64,000 nucleotides of DNA from Prevotella sp. E2-28 (lineage in GTDB: Bacteria > Bacteroidota > Bacteroidia > Bacteroidales > Bacteroidaceae): NCBI RefSeq assembly GCF_022024055.1, contig NZ_CP091788.1, positions 2,356,001-2,420,000 on the forward strand, read 5' to 3'. This document shows positions 44,241 to 52,170 of the stretch, in pieces. The translations under genes were made by a program, and so were the position numbers. The notes under the pieces were generated by a model, which saw only the letters and a list, made by a program, of their open reading frames with translations, ran no database searches and was not told the origin of the DNA. Positions within the stretch are counted from its first letter, which is position 1; each line of letters starts with the position of its first letter.

Positions 44241-45228
44241 TGTTTTTGTTTATCAGATTGACAACAACCTTCACCATGACATCCTTTTCTTCTGTCCTGC
44301 TCTCGGCAATCATCAGCGTAAGGGCAACGAGAGTGCTGTCTGCTATGCGCTTGCTGCCGTCAGGATAATAGAGAATGTGATTATTGTTAAGGAACCAAAG
44401 GAACAACGTGGCAGCAATGCGCTTATTGCCATCGCTGAAAGAGTGGTTCTTGGTGACGAGATAGAGCAGCATGGCGGCTTTCTCTTCTACGCTGGGATAG
44501 AGTTCTTCACCACCGAAGGTCTGATAAATCTGCCCGATACTGCTTTTGAAAGAGTCGTCTTTCTCATTACCAAAAAGAGAACTACCACCAAACTTATTTC
44601 GCAAGCCATCAATAGCCTCCATAGCGTTCTCATAGGTGGCGTGAAATGGCTCTTCTTTCGTGGTCTTCTGAACTGTCAGTCGCTGATAGTCGTAGTTGTC
44701 GAGGGTGTCGAGGGCATAGGTATAGTCTGTCACCACCTCAAACAGGGCATTGGTCTCATCGTTAGACAGCAAAGGTTGGTTCTGGATGGTGCGTCCAAGC
44801 ATACCCACCAGTTGGCGCAACTCACCAATCTGCTCCTTGCGCATACGCTCGTTGACGGCATAACCTTTGATAAGATATTCCTTCAACACTCGATTAGCCC
44901 ATTTCCTAAATTGTACACCTCGTTTACTCTTGACACGATAACCTACAGACGTTACCATTTCAAGGTTAAAATACTCCTTTTCATGAGTTTGCGTTTTCCC
45001 CTCTATAGCACCATGCTGGGTGGTATTCGCAAATTTTGCGACTACCACCTCATCGGCAAGTTCTTCCCTGAGAGCATTGTTTATATGCTTACTGATGGTT
45101 TTGTAGTCACGACCAAATAGATCCGCCAATTGCTGGCGGGTCAGCCAAATCATTTCATTCTCCAGACGAACGTCAATCTGCGTCTGCCCGTCCTCTGTCT
45201 GATATATGACAATCTTATTCTCTTCCAT
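44230..45228 (-). CDS. RhuM-family protein with C-terminal Fic/Doc domain
   Basis: 332 residues. The N-terminal RhuM part (1-125) has the helix-turn-helix-like WLTRQQLADLFGRDYKTISKHINNAL and YRVKSKRGVQFRKWANRVLKEYLIKGY. The C-terminal part carries a full Fic motif HSFSDGNKR (262-270), so AMP or other NMP transfer activity is plausible. It sits between hsdM (3 bp) and hsdS (11-bp overlap), translationally coupled to both. It is the second Fic-motif protein of this operon. Confidence 0.9.
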   Translation of the reverse strand: MEENKIVIYQTEDGQTQIDVRLENEMIWLTRQQLADLFGRDYKTISKHINNALREELADEVVVAKFANTTQHGAIEGKTQTHEKEYFNLEMVTSVGYRVKSKRGVQFRKWANRVLKEYLIKGYAVNERMRKEQIGELRQLVGMLGRTIQNQPLLSNDETNALFEVVTDYTYALDTLDNYDYQRLTVQKTTKEEPFHATYENAMEAIDGLRNKFGGSSLFGNEKDDSFKSSIGQIYQTFGGEELYPSVEEKAAMLLYLVTKNHSFSDGNKRIAATLFLWFLNNNHILYYPDGSKRIADSTLVALTLMIAESRTEEKDVMVKVVVNLINKNNDE

Positions 45229-45231
45229 TTT

Positions 45232-46794
45232 TTATAAGCTATAGCCAAGTTTCTCAAAGAGTGACTTAAGTTCCTGCTTGCTTTCTTCCTCCTGTTTTAA
45301 GAGGTCGATCATCTCTGACTGTAGTTGCTTCATCTTCGTGTCGAAGTCTATCTGCTCATCACGATTCTTAAACTCGATGTATTTACTTGGGACGAGGCTC
45401 CAACCTTTCTGCTCGATTTCGTCGAGTGTTGCAGAGTAGCAGTATTCTGGCTCGTTGTGATAAGTCTGTTCATAGCCCTCACGCTGCCAATTATGGAAGT
45501 TCTCGGCTATCTGCTGTATCTGCTCTGGCGAGAATTGGATGTATTTCTTTTCATAAGGTTCGCCCCATTGGCGCAAGTCGATAAAGAGAACTTCGTTTTC
45601 ACGATTGCGATACTTCACCAATTTACCGTTCTGCTCAACATTGCGGGCTTTCTTGTTATTGTTCAAAATCCAGAGCGTCACACTAATATCTGTTGAATAG
45701 AACATGTTACGAGGCAAAATAACGATTGCTTCAACCAAATGGTTCTGCAATAGCTGCTGGCGGATAGCCAACTCTGTGCCATCACCACTCAATGCGCCAT
45801 TCGCCAAAAGAAAACCAGCAACACCATTAGCAGATAGCTTAGATGCAATATTCAGAATCCAGCCATAGTTGGCATTACTCGTTGGTGGCACATCGTAACC
45901 CACCCATCGAGGATCGTCTTTCAGTTCATTCTCTGCACGCCATGCCTTCTGGTTAAAAGGCGGATTGGCCATAATGAAATCGGCTTTCAAGTCCTTATGT
46001 TGGTCGTTATGGAACGTATCTGCAGCCATCTCGCCAAGATTACAAGCTATGCCACGAATGGCAAGGTTCATCTTTGCCAGTTTATAAGTGGTGTTGGTGT
46101 ATTCCTGTCCATAAACAGAGATGTCGCGCTTGTTGCCATGATGGGCCTCAATAAACTTCATGCTCTGCACGAACATACCACCAGAACCACAACAAGGGTC
46201 ATAAATCTTGCCACGATATGGCTCAATCATCTCGGCTATCAGATTAACGATAGTCTTAGGGGTATAGTATTCTCCTTTACCCTTACCCTCAGCAATAGCA
46301 AACTTACCCAAGAAATATTCGTAAACACGACCAATGAGATCGTTCTCTGGGTCCTTCAGCGTATCAATCTTGTTTATCTCATCGAGCAATGCAGCCAGTT
46401 TGGTACGATCAAGCGACAATCCTGCATAATAGTTGCTGGGCAAGGCACCTTTGAGCGTAGGGTTGTTCTGCTCCACCTTTGCCAGGGCCTTGTCTATCTT
46501 GATGGCAATATCGTTTTGCTTGGAGTTTTCAATTAGATAGTCCCAACGGCTCTCAGGCTCCAAGTAGAATACGTTCTTTGCGTTATAAAAAACTGGATTA
46601 TCTGCAAATGCCTCTTTACCTTCAGCTACCAACTCTTTGCGTCGCTCCGTGAAGCGATCGTTGGCATACTTCAGGAATATCAGGCTTAGCACCACGTGCT
46701 TATATTCAGAAGGCTCCACAGAGCCGCGCAGTTTATTCGCTGACTCCCACAAAGCCTCTTCTATTGCTTTCTCTTTTATCTGTTTCTTTGCCAT
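45232..46794 (-). CDS. hsdM: Type I restriction-modification methyltransferase subunit
   Basis: 520 residues. The N-terminal HsdM helical domain (about 1-130) precedes the N6-adenine methyltransferase domain, with SAM-binding DPCCGSGGMFV (199-209) and catalytic NPPF (277-280). It methylates the HsdS-defined target in both host protection and the restriction complex. It is first among the intact RM genes; the nearest upstream promoter is the -7 element at 47105-47112, ahead of the DUF2971 remnant. Confidence 0.96.
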   Translation of the reverse strand: MAKKQIKEKAIEEALWESANKLRGSVEPSEYKHVVLSLIFLKYANDRFTERRKELVAEGKEAFADNPVFYNAKNVFYLEPESRWDYLIENSKQNDIAIKIDKALAKVEQNNPTLKGALPSNYYAGLSLDRTKLAALLDEINKIDTLKDPENDLIGRVYEYFLGKFAIAEGKGKGEYYTPKTIVNLIAEMIEPYRGKIYDPCCGSGGMFVQSMKFIEAHHGNKRDISVYGQEYTNTTYKLAKMNLAIRGIACNLGEMAADTFHNDQHKDLKADFIMANPPFNQKAWRAENELKDDPRWVGYDVPPTSNANYGWILNIASKLSANGVAGFLLANGALSGDGTELAIRQQLLQNHLVEAIVILPRNMFYSTDISVTLWILNNNKKARNVEQNGKLVKYRNRENEVLFIDLRQWGEPYEKKYIQFSPEQIQQIAENFHNWQREGYEQTYHNEPEYCYSATLDEIEQKGWSLVPSKYIEFKNRDEQIDFDTKMKQLQSEMIDLLKQEEESKQELKSLFEKLGYSL

Positions 46795-46796
46795 AT

Positions 46797-47045
46797 TTAG
46801 CTTTCTATTATTTCTGCCTTCAGCTTAAACGCCTCAGGGTCTATTGTCATTTGATATATTTTGATTTCTGGATTCAGTTTCTTGCAACTTCGATTATTTC
46901 ATCTTTGTTTTTGGGGTAATTGTTCACTCCAAGGATGACAGTCAAACGGGTCATTAAACTTGGACGCATTAGTGAACTGTAGATTGTGATGCTCCAGCAT
47001 CATCAATCCACCCTTCATGTCCAAATATTTATATAATATATCCAT
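46797..47045 (-). pseudogene. DUF2971 gene remnant (internal deletion and frameshift)
   Basis: Reading leftward from ATG 47045, MDILYKYLDMKGGLMMLEHHNLQFTNASKFNDPFDCHP is a DUF2971-type N-terminus, but the frame soon stops. In another frame the DNA gives LGVNNYPKNKDEIIEVARN, then after a one-base shift NPEIKIYQMTIDPEAFKLKAEIIES, which looks like the C-terminal part of the same family. The middle is missing. The ruin lies directly before hsdM. Confidence 0.65.
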
Positions 47046-47104
47046 TTACCTATACCTAATTAATCCGCCATCGTATTTCAAATCCTTATTTAGGTTATTA
47101 TCTG

Positions 47105-47165
47105 CAAAGTTAGTAAAAACATTTGATATTACAGACTATTTGGTAGGAATTATTTTAAATATTTC
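47105..47165. repeat. Duplicated promoter/junction segment, copy 1
   Basis: This stretch and 47617-47671 share CAAAGTTAGTAAA, TTGATATTACA and ACTATTTGGTAG in the same order. Each contains a minus-strand TAACTTTG -7 element and, just upstream, the end of a reading frame finishing T-K-stop. Confidence 0.7.
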
Positions 47166-47590
47166 CCTTTCCCATACTCCTTCCACCCATCTAACAGCAC
47201 CATCACGAGTGGTGTGAATCATCTGTACAACATCCTTGTAGTTCTGCGCAAAACGAAGAATATTTACATCTTTTGACGGAAACGTACTGCTATAGGTGAC
47301 TGAACACGATAACCAAGGGCGATAATAACATCGAGGTTGTAATGCAGTACCTGATAATTTTTGCCATCGGCGGCAGTTGTTCGGAATTTCTGAACTACTG
47401 AATCTTTGTCTAGTTCTTTATCTTCAAAGATGTTTTTAAGATGTTCACTGATATTTGATTTGCTCGACTGATAAATCTCCACCAGTTGCGCTTGCGTCAA
47501 CCACACATCCTCATCGGCAAACAGAGTATTTACACTCAGTTTTCCCTCATCATCTTTATATAGTATCAGTTTATTCTCCTTCTGTGGCAT
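47136..47590 (-). pseudogene. RhuM-family gene remnant fused to an unrelated tail
   Basis: From ATG 47590 a 108-residue frame (to 47264) matches the RhuM N-terminus (DEDVWLTQAQLVEIYQSSKSNISEHLKNIF; ALGYRVQSPIAVRFRQ) and then breaks off where family members continue for over 100 residues. A different frame then reads NILRFAQNYKDVVQMIHTTRDGAVRWVEG and so on to TAG at 47136-47138, apparently the end of another, unrecognised gene. The junction looks like a deletion. Confidence 0.65.
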
Positions 47591-47616
47591 ATTTAATGTT
47601 ATAAGCTTATTGCCTA

Positions 47617-47671
47617 CAAAGTTAGTAAATTAAATTGATATTACAAACTATTTGGTAGAAATATTTAAATA
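47617..47671. repeat. Duplicated promoter/junction segment, copy 2
   Basis: Second copy of the segment at 47105-47165. Here the minus-strand promoter is complete: TTTG (47644-47647), 19-nt spacer, TAACTTTG (47617-47624), reading into the RhuM remnant. Confidence 0.7.
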
Positions 47672-47687
47672 CTCCGCAACAAGGCTG

Positions 47688-47899
47688 TTCGCAACCCACA
47701 AGTAGGCACTTCGCGACCCACGAGTGACGTATTCGTGATACACAAGTGACGTACTTACGACTCATAAGTGACGTAGTTACGGTCCACAAGTGGCCGAGTT
47801 ATGATTCTAAATGCGGCACTTATGATTCTAACTGTGAGACTTACGATTCTAAGTTGGACACTTACGAATTTATGTTGACTATTTATGACTCAAAACAGG
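47688..47899. repeat. Tandem 21-22 nt degenerate repeats (iteron-like)
   Basis: About ten head-to-tail units, the first five 22 nt and the later ones 21 nt. Examples: TTCGCGACCCACGAGTGACG, TTCGTGATACACAAGTGACG, CTTACGACTCATAAGTGACG, CTTATGATTCTAACTGTGAG. They diverge gradually from left to right. There are no spacers, so this is not a CRISPR. AT-rich DNA and the VapE gene follow. Confidence 0.75.
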
Positions 47900-47967
47900 G
47901 TATTTTCGAAAAAATAGCAAAGACCTAACATTTTTACGTTAACCACCTGACATACAAATATTTAAAG

Positions 47968-48030
47968 ATGGTAGGTCTTATTCAAACACCTAACAAAGAC
48001 CTACCATACACCTACCATAACACCTACCAT
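47968..48030. repeat. Left palindromic repeat cluster of the VapE module
   Basis: ATGGTAGGTCTT (47968-47979) and AAGACCTACCAT (47996-48007) form a perfect 12-bp inverted repeat with a 16-nt loop. The second arm begins a series of three direct ACCTACCAT copies at 47999, 48010 and 48022, spaced 11-12 nt. Confidence 0.85.
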
Positions 48031-48093
48031 TGATTTTTCTGCAAAAATAAAGTGTTAAAATCATCATTTTATTGACGATTTTTTGGCAAAACT

Positions 48094-48125
48094 CTTGCAA
48101 AACGGGGAAAAATTTTGTATCTTTG
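48094..48125 (+). promoter_or_regulatory. vapE promoter
   Basis: CTTG (48094-48097), 20-nt spacer, TATCTTTG (48118-48125). The transcript should begin near 48130, where a seven-codon frame (ATG to TGA, 48130-48150, M-K-G-L-T-L) opens at once. Confidence 0.65.
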
Positions 48126-48205
48126 CACTATGAAAGGACTGACGCTGTGAGAAACACTTACATGCCAATCGTTACCTGTTTTATTAACCATTAAAAAGTA
48201 ATTTT

Positions 48206-49432
48206 ATGCCTAAAAATCTTACCCTTAAAGGTGAGGCTCTTGGAGCGTCACTTGAGGGAACGCTTGTAGTAGAGCAGTTCCTAAATGAAAGTTACCGTTT
48301 CCGTCGCAACGTGCTGAACGGGAAGGTGGAGTTCTTGCGTCGAGCAGAACTCGAACATGCATCCCAGAATGCCGAGGAGGACTTCCGTCCGCTGACGCAG
48401 GAGGCGCTGAACAGCATCATCCTGCGTGCTAAGCGTGAAGGACTCTTTGATGCTGGTGTCACGAAGTCGGACTTTTCCGACTATATCTATTCTGAGGATG
48501 TGCCTCTGTATGATCCAGTAAAGGATTACTTGGAGAGTCTGCCTGCATGGGACGGTCAGAACCATGTAGCTCAGCTTTTCAGTCGCATTCCAGGAGTCAG
48601 CTCTGAGCAACTGGCATTCCTGAGTATCTGGTTGCGCTCCGTTGTGGCCCACTGGCTTCAGATGGACACCCTTCATGGAAACGAATGTGTGCCAACGCTG
48701 ATTGGTGCTCAGGGATGTGGCAAGACCACCTTCCTGCGCCGACTCCTACCCCAGCCTCTTCGCCAGTATTACCTGGACCACCTGAACCTATCGAACAAAT
48801 TCGATAAGGAGATGGCGCTGACGAACAACCTGCTGGTGAACCTCGATGAGCTGGAGGCCGTACGTCCCAGTCAACATGCGGCGTTGAAGCAGACGCTCTC
48901 GAAGAGCAAGGTGAACGGACGTCCTATCTTTGGTCGAGCTCAGGAGGATCGTCCTCGCTATGCCTCGTTTACGGCCACCACGAATAATCCTCATCCGCTG
49001 ACGGATGCTACGGGCAGTCGTCGATATATCTGCCTGAATATTCCTCAGGGTCTGTTTATCAACAATACTGGCGAGATAGCCTACGAACAGCTCTACGCGC
49101 AGGTGATTTATGAACTGCGTGAGCAGAAGGCACCTTATTGGTTTAACAACGACGAAGTAGCTCGTATTCAAGAACTTAACCTCGGTTATATGGAACAGAA
49201 GGATTTGGCTGATATCGTAGCCGCCTGCTTCCGCAAGCCCAAGGCCGAGGAAGCGGTGAAGGCTATGAACAGCCAGCAGTTGCTGGAGGTTATCAAGAAA
49301 GAATATCCTTCACTTCCAGCCACGCATAGCACCAAAGTACACTTGGGACTGGCCATGAAGGAACTGGGATTCGAGCGCATCAGTCACGGCAATCAGGCTT
49401 TCTACAAAGCGGTGCCGCAAAAGGCAGCATGA
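48206..49432 (+). CDS. VapE/VirE-domain ATPase with C-terminal DUF3874
   Basis: 408 residues. The core is a VirE/VapE (PF05272-type) P-loop ATPase related to phage and satellite primase-helicases: Walker A GAQGCGKTT (167-175), Walker B LLVNLDELE (209-217), and an arginine-rich TDATGSRRYICLNI segment (about 267-280). The C-terminal 60 residues match DUF3874. The primase or VirE_N domains that usually precede it in longer Bacteroidota proteins are lacking. It stands alone between mirror-image repeats, suggesting a relic or minimal form of a mobile element. Confidence 0.85.
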   Translation: MPKNLTLKGEALGASLEGTLVVEQFLNESYRFRRNVLNGKVEFLRRAELEHASQNAEEDFRPLTQEALNSIILRAKREGLFDAGVTKSDFSDYIYSEDVPLYDPVKDYLESLPAWDGQNHVAQLFSRIPGVSSEQLAFLSIWLRSVVAHWLQMDTLHGNECVPTLIGAQGCGKTTFLRRLLPQPLRQYYLDHLNLSNKFDKEMALTNNLLVNLDELEAVRPSQHAALKQTLSKSKVNGRPIFGRAQEDRPRYASFTATTNNPHPLTDATGSRRYICLNIPQGLFINNTGEIAYEQLYAQVIYELREQKAPYWFNNDEVARIQELNLGYMEQKDLADIVAACFRKPKAEEAVKAMNSQQLLEVIKKEYPSLPATHSTKVHLGLAMKELGFERISHGNQAFYKAVPQKAA

Positions 49433-49461
49433 GGTCTAACCTTTGGGGTGCACTTTAAGAT

Positions 49462-49505
49462 GTATGGTAGGTGTTTGGTAGGTGTTTCGGCAACACCTAC
49501 CATAC
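49462..49505. repeat. Right palindromic repeat cluster of the VapE module
   Basis: GTATGGTAGGTGTT (49462-49475) and AACACCTACCATAC (49492-49505) form a perfect 14-bp inverted repeat with a 16-nt loop; the loop holds another GGTAGGTGTTT. It is the mirror image of the cluster at 47968-48030. A looser GGTAGGTGGTTAGGTG lies at 49541-49557. Confidence 0.85.
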
Positions 49506-49620
49506 GTCAAGCCTTTATACATCGGGGTTTCAGGCCTGTGATGGTAGGTGGTTAGGTGTTTTCATTGATAGCACGAAAAAATATGTTGGAGATTCCTAAT
49601 GGTTTTTAAAAGAAAATCGC

Positions 49621-49628
49621 TATCTTTG
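49621..49628 (+). promoter_or_regulatory. clpS promoter -7 element
   Basis: TATCTTTG followed by CA, with the clpS ATG at 49637; the leader would be only a few nucleotides. No convincing TTTG is found 19-21 nt upstream. Confidence 0.5.
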
Positions 49629-49636
49629 CATTCACT

Positions 49637-49939
49637 ATGCCACAGGAACAATCGCAGATTCGCGAACGGCAACGCACAGACCTGCGCGAGCCGCCACGCT
49701 ATAAGGTGACTATTCACAACGATGACTTCACACCAATGGACTTCGTAGTGAAGGTGCTGACACAGGTGTTTTTCAAACAGCCTGCGGAGGCAGAACAACT
49801 GATGTTACAGGTGCATCACTCGGACAAGGCGGTGGTGGGTATCTATACCTACGACATCGCCGTGTCGAAAGTAAAAAGGGCCACGATGATGGCACGCAAC
49901 GAGGGATACCCCCTGAGGCTGACTTATGAACCAGATTAA
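49637..49939 (+). CDS. clpS: ClpS protease adaptor
   Basis: 100 residues. ClpS binds proteins with destabilising N-terminal residues and hands them to ClpAP. The substrate pocket region HNDDFTPMDFVVKVL, the HHSDKAVVGIYTYDIA segment and the flexible basic N-terminus needed for ClpA engagement are all present. clpA follows after 9 bp and aat after clpA, giving a compact N-degron cassette. Confidence 0.95.
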   Translation: MPQEQSQIRERQRTDLREPPRYKVTIHNDDFTPMDFVVKVLTQVFFKQPAEAEQLMLQVHHSDKAVVGIYTYDIAVSKVKRATMMARNEGYPLRLTYEPD

Positions 49940-49948
49940 GGAAAAGGA

Positions 49949-52138
49949 ATGGCAGAAATAAAACTGACAGAAAGACTGAACGACCTGCTGCAGGACAGCA
50001 TAGAGCTATGCAAGGAGCGAAGATATGAATTCATTACGCCCGAAGTGGTGCTCTATGAACTGCTCTCGGAGGATGTGTTTGTATCGGTGATTGACTTCTA
50101 TTGCGACATCACAGCGCTGATGGACGAGGTGGAGAACAGGCTGGTGGAAACGGGATTCGTGCCCTACAACCTGGAATACCAACTGATGCCGTCGGAGCAA
50201 TACACGCAGATGCTGGGAAAGGCATCGCTACAGGTAATCTCAAGTAGCGCCGAGGCAATAGATATACCTCACGTGGTGGCAGCCATGCTGGAGTTGGAAA
50301 ACTCGTGGGCCACCTACCTGCTGAAGAAACACCTGGGCGACAACGAGTCGGAATTTATCAGCGACATCATATCGACTTACGAGGAGGCCGGCCAGATAGA
50401 CCAGGAAGAGGGCGGCGAGCATTCGGAAGAGGCTTCCGGATGGCGACGACTGGTGACGTGTATGAACGACATGCTGGACCAGAAGAACCCGCTCATAGGA
50501 CGCGAGGCGGAACTGGAACGCACGATTCAGGTGCTATGCCGTCGCGACAAGAACAACCCGCTGCATGTGGGCGAGCCTGGCGTGGGAAAGACGGCCCTGA
50601 TATACGGACTGGCTGCACGCATCAACAACGGCGACGTGCCCGAGCGACTGAAGGGCAGCAAGATCTATATGCTGGACCTGGGCACGATGTTGGCCGGCAC
50701 ACAGTATCGCGGCGACTTCGAGAAGCGCATCAAACAGGTGATGGATGGCGTGTCGGGCGAGAGCAGAAACAACATCATCTATATCGACGAGATTCACAAT
50801 ATGGTGGGGGCTGGCGCTGTGGGCGAGAGCTCTATGGATGCCTCGAACATGCTAAAACCATACCTAGAGCGAGGTGATTTAAGATTCATTGGCTCAACAA
50901 CTTACGAAGAATACAATAAGCATTTTTCACGCTCAAAAGGCCTTGTAAGACGCTTCCAGCAGATAGACATTCTGGAGCCCAGCATCGACGAGACAGTAAA
51001 TATCCTGATGCAGCTGCGCCCCAGGTACGAGGAGTTCCACGGGGTGGTCTATGAAGACGAGGCCCTGCGCTATGCCGTAGAGGCGAGTGCGAAATATATC
51101 AACGACCGATTCCTGCCCGATAAGGCCATCGACCTGATTGATGAAGCGGGAGCTGCCTGTGAAGTAAGATGTCAGAAGGAAGAGGGAAGATGTGTGACGA
51201 AGGCTGATATTGCGGAGGTGTTAGCCAAGACCTGCAAGGTGGAGGCGATGGCAACGAAGGAGGACGACAACGAAAAACTCTCAACCCTCAACTCTCAACT
51301 TTCAACTCAAATTTACGGACAGGACGAGGCCATCCGTCAGGTGGTGGAGGCTGTGCAGATGTCGAAGGCAGGACTGCTGGACGACAACAAGCCCACGGCA
51401 TCGCTGCTCTTCGTGGGGCCTACGGGCGTAGGAAAGACGGAGGTGGCACGCGTGCTGGCTAAGGAACTGGGCATCGAACTGCTACGCTTCGACATGAGTG
51501 AATATACGGAGAAGCATACCGTTGCCAAGCTCATTGGTTCGCCTGCCGGCTATGTGGGCTATGAGGACGGCGGACTGCTGACAGATGCCATCCGCAAAAC
51601 GCCCCATTGCGTGCTGCTGCTCGACGAGATAGAGAAAGCGCATCAGGACATCTATAACATTCTGTTGCAGGTGATGGATTATGCCCGTCTGACTGACAAC
51701 AAAGGACGGAAGGCCGACTTCCGCAACGTAATTCTGATTATGACGTCGAATGCTGGCGCACAGTTCGCAGGACAGGCTAACATCGGCTTTACGGGTGGCG
51801 TGAGTCGTGGCGAGGCGATGCTGAAGCAGGTGAAGAAGACGTTCAAGCCTGAGTTTATCAACCGACTGAGTGGCACGGTGGTGTTCAACGATATGGACCA
51901 CCACATGGCGGAGCTGATTCTCAAGAAGAAACTGCGCGAACTGCAGGAGAAACTCACGGCGAAGAAGGTGACGCTGAACCTGAAGGACGAGACCTTCGAT
52001 GCGCTACTGAAAGAAGGTTTTACGAAGGAGTATGGTGCGCGCGAAATGGACCGCGTGATTAATCAGCGCCTGAAGCCTCAACTGATGCGCGAAATACTCT
52101 TCGGCTCACTCAAAGAAGGAGGAAGCATCATCCTCTAA
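49949..52138 (+). CDS. clpA: ATP-dependent Clp protease ATPase ClpA
   Basis: 729 residues. The N-domain (1-150) binds ClpS. AAA+ domain D1 has Walker [10 protein letters not shown] (208-216) and [16 protein letters not shown]2 has GPTGVGKTE (490-498) and [11 protein letters not shown]. It unfolds substrates for ClpP, which is not encoded here. In the linker between D1 and D2, residues near 443-454 ([12 protein letters not shown]) are encoded by a four-unit heptamer repeat (51278-51305). The clear ClpS neighbour favours ClpA over ClpC. Confidence 0.95.
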   Translation: MAEIKLTERLNDLLQDSIELCKERRYEFITPEVVLYELLSEDVFVSVIDFYCDITALMDEVENRLVETGFVPYNLEYQLMPSEQYTQMLGKASLQVISSSAEAIDIPHVVAAMLELENSWATYLLKKHLGDNESEFISDIISTYEEAGQIDQEEGGEHSEEASGWRRLVTCMNDMLDQKNPLIGREAELERTIQVLCRRDKNNPLHVGEPGVGKTALIYGLAARINNGDVPERLKGSKIYMLDLGTMLAGTQYRGDFEKRIKQVMDGVSGESRNNIIYIDEIHNMVGAGAVGESSMDASNMLKPYLERGDLRFIGSTTYEEYNKHFSRSKGLVRRFQQIDILEPSIDETVNILMQLRPRYEEFHGVVYEDEALRYAVEASAKYINDRFLPDKAIDLIDEAGAACEVRCQKEEGRCVTKADIAEVLAKTCKVEAMATKEDDNEKLSTLNSQLSTQIYGQDEAIRQVVEAVQMSKAGLLDDNKPTASLLFVGPTGVGKTEVARVLAKELGIELLRFDMSEYTEKHTVAKLIGSPAGYVGYEDGGLLTDAIRKTPHCVLLLDEIEKAHQDIYNILLQVMDYARLTDNKGRKADFRNVILIMTSNAGAQFAGQANIGFTGGVSRGEAMLKQVKKTFKPEFINRLSGTVVFNDMDHHMAELILKKKLRELQEKLTAKKVTLNLKDETFDALLKEGFTKEYGAREMDRVINQRLKPQLMREILFGSLKEGGSIIL

Positions 52139-52170
52139 ACAGTAAACCCTAAACGGTAAACAGTAAACAT
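52136..52170. repeat. Heptamer array filling the clpA-aat gap
   Basis: Five units TAAACAG, TAAACCC, TAAACGG, TAAACAG, TAAACAT run from the clpA TAA stop to the aat ATG. Confidence 0.9.

Noticed and set aside
47688..47899. Possible CRISPR array
   Set aside because: Repeats are contiguous and degenerate with no unique spacers, and no cas genes are nearby.
47746..47928. 60-residue frame with seven-residue repeats (YDSKCGT and similar)
   Set aside because: A 21-nt tandem repeat always yields such a peptide in an open frame. There is no promoter or start context, and the first half of the array does not keep the frame.
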